From Membranipora membranacea (Eukaryota > Bryozoa > Gymnolaemata > Cheilostomatida > Membraniporidae), in assembly GCA_914767715.1 (NCBI GenBank), contig OU612075.1:8930001-8994000 (forward strand): DNA of 64,000 nucleotides. Reading direction: 5' to 3'. A program made the translations under genes and the position numbers. Below the pieces are notes generated by a model, which did no database searches, was not told the origin of the DNA, and saw only the letters and a program-made list of their open reading frames with translations. The stretch's first letter is position 1. The number at the start of each line of letters is the position of its first letter. This document shows, in pieces, positions 62,201-64,000 of the stretch.

Positions 62201-63640
62201 AACCAGTGTTCTAGATGGCTGCTGTTTTGTTCTGGTGTCATGTATAGTTATTTTGTTCAGTATAAGAATAGCTCAGCTAATTACTTAGGGATAGTTGAGG
62301 TAGCAACTAGACTCCTCTCTATATAAGCATCAGATATCATCGGAAAACATCCCATGATCGCAGATTTTTGAGTGAGGCACTGCTTAGCACTGGACATAGG
62401 CATCCCATGTTAACCCCAAGTGGGTTTGACTAGCATGAGGCGCCTAGTTTCAGTATCCTGTGCCACTGGTTGTGACTGAGGCTTCATGTCGGCATGGATC
62501 CTCAGTCACAGCCGCAAAAGTTTGAGTGATGTACAGTCTTAGCGCTTTATAGCATCCTGTACAACTGGTCATGGCCGAGGTTAGAAGGTGATGTCTAATG
62601 CCTTTATTCCATATCTAGATGTAATGGTGTAGGCTGACGATCTAGGAGGGTTTCAGCTGTCGCTGAAAACCTGTTTTCAGTATGTATTCTATGGTTTAGG
62701 ACGGTTTGCCAGTCGCTTGTCTTAAATTTCATGATTTTAACTTTTTAACTTATGCACATGATTCCATATGACTTATTAAGAATAATATGAAATGAAATAA
62801 TTCAACTGTATGCCATAGAGAGATATTGGCTGTCGTATTCTAGATGTACCGGTGTATGTTGACGAGCTGTCGGAGGGTTTCATGTGCCACTGAAAACCTG
62901 TTGTTATAGTAGTTCTCATTGGTTTAGGACGGCTTGCCAGTCACTTGTTTTAAATTTTGTGGATTTAACTTCTTTAAACTTTTGCGTATGATTCCAAATG
63001 ACCCATTAAGAATAATATGACATGAAATACTTCAACTGTATGCCATAGAGAGATATTGGCTGTTGTATTCTAGATGTACCGGTGTATGTTGACGAGCTGT
63101 CGGAGGGTTTCATGTGCCACTGAAAACCTGTTGTTATAGTAGTTCTCATTGGTTTAGGACGGTTTGCCAGTCGCTTGTTTTAAATTTTGTGGATTTAACT
63201 TCTTTAAACTTTTGCGTATGATTCCAAATGACCCATTAAGAATAATATGACATGAAATACTTCAACTGTATGCCATAGAGAGATATTGGCTGCCGTATTC
63301 TAGATGTACCGGTGTATGTTGACGATCTATGAGGGTTTCAGTTGCCACTGAAAACCTGTTGATAGTATTACTTTGTTGGTATAGGACGGTTTGCCGGTCG
63401 CTTGTTTTAAATTCATTGACTTTAACGCTCGCTCATGATTCCGTAGAACTTATTAAGAATAGTAAGATATGAAATACTTTGACTGTACGCTTTATTACTT
63501 AAAAATCTTCTGTTTGGTCTCGCTGCCGTTTTCTAGATATACCGGTGTATGTTGTCGAGTTAGTATCTATTCTATGGTTTAGGATTGTTTGCCAGTCGCT
63601 TGATTTAAATCCCTTGATTATAGCTTTTGATCATGATTCA
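59211..63640. repeat. Degenerate tandem array, 13 cores, mostly 215-255 bp spacing
   Basis: Core TAGATGTACCGGTGTATGTT starts near 59211 (diverged), 59771, 59988, 60924, 61179, 61394, 61634, 61884, 62616, 62841, 63071, 63301 and 63534. Each unit then has GGGTTTCAG, a CTGCCA loop and CTGAAAACC (a potential hairpin), GGACGGTTTGCCAGTCGCTTG-like sequence and a run ending CATTGACATATCTCTCTATA. Two insertions break the array, at about 60060-60900 and 62040-62600. Copies are too diverged for a young satellite. Confidence 0.85.
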
Positions 63641-64000
63641 ATAATAATATAACCAGGGAGAATAGAATGGAGAATTCTCCCTGATATAACAAACTGAAAT
63701 AATATAAGAAATACTTGGACTGTATTCTGTAGGTATTTTGATGGGTCTCTCCTAATTTTTTCTCTGTTACTTGTCTACAGAACTCTCCATCAATAGGTAG
63801 AAGGAGTCACTTGTATATTGAAATCCAGAAGTCAGCTGCTGGTAATTTAATAACTGAATGCTCAAGTGTCGTCAAACCTACCAAAGATTAGTCCAAAAAT
63901 GCTTCAGGAGACCTGGCTGTAATTTGATTGGTTACATGCGAGTGTTGTTATATACCAAATATTTCCATATCAGTAGGCAGTTCGTTAATATCATAGGTAA

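Noticed and set aside
59211-63640. CRISPR-like array
   Set aside because: The genome is animal, and units are 215-255 bp and degenerate throughout, with no short exact repeat and unique spacer pattern.

Overview
This is A+T-rich genomic DNA from an animal, most likely a marine invertebrate. The genes have many short exons with GT-AG introns, the protein families are metazoan (Toll-like receptor, SLC9 Na+/H+ exchanger, LRR-Ig membrane protein), and the introns are full of short palindromic transposons and tRNA-derived SINEs. I cannot fix the phylum. Three multi-exon protein genes were rebuilt by hand from splice signals; in each, all exon phases join and the coding length is a multiple of three.

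Layout. 1-3.07 kb: non-coding, with repeat debris. 3.07-7.88 kb (+): a 5-exon Toll-like receptor of about 954 residues. 9.38-33.18 kb (-): a 25-exon plasma-membrane type Na+/H+ exchanger (NHE2/3/5-like, about 1135 residues), convergent with the TLR gene. 36.59-48.61 kb (-): a 10-exon LRR-Ig single-pass receptor of about 613 residues with a tyrosine-rich tail. A tiny two-exon gene for a 43-residue secreted peptide appears nested on the opposite strand in one of its introns (39.29-39.83 kb).

50.8-58.8 kb (+): the most unusual part. About 18 short exons, each with clear splice sites, have stops in every frame I checked. Fourteen consecutive exons each carry one stem-loop closed by GGGAGGC/GCCTCCC. 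The stem is kept by compensatory change in a diverged copy, and two exon types (A and B) recur through tandem duplication. It looks like a spliced, structured non-coding RNA built by multiplying a hairpin exon.

59.2-63.6 kb: a degenerate tandem array (13 cores, mostly 215-255 bp apart) whose unit also holds a hairpin, preceded by an acceptor-like TTTTCTAG. It may be a satellite or a downstream part of the same locus.

The introns carry several definable non-autonomous transposon families: CAAGGAG-ended elements with 7-bp target duplications (some only 21 bp long), TAGCC-ended elements with 9-bp duplications, a TTAA-flanked element, a TA-flanked CACGTTGAGCC element and a 0.7-kb foldback. The protein genes have no obvious common pathway; the TLR and LRR-Ig genes are both cell-surface recognition proteins.
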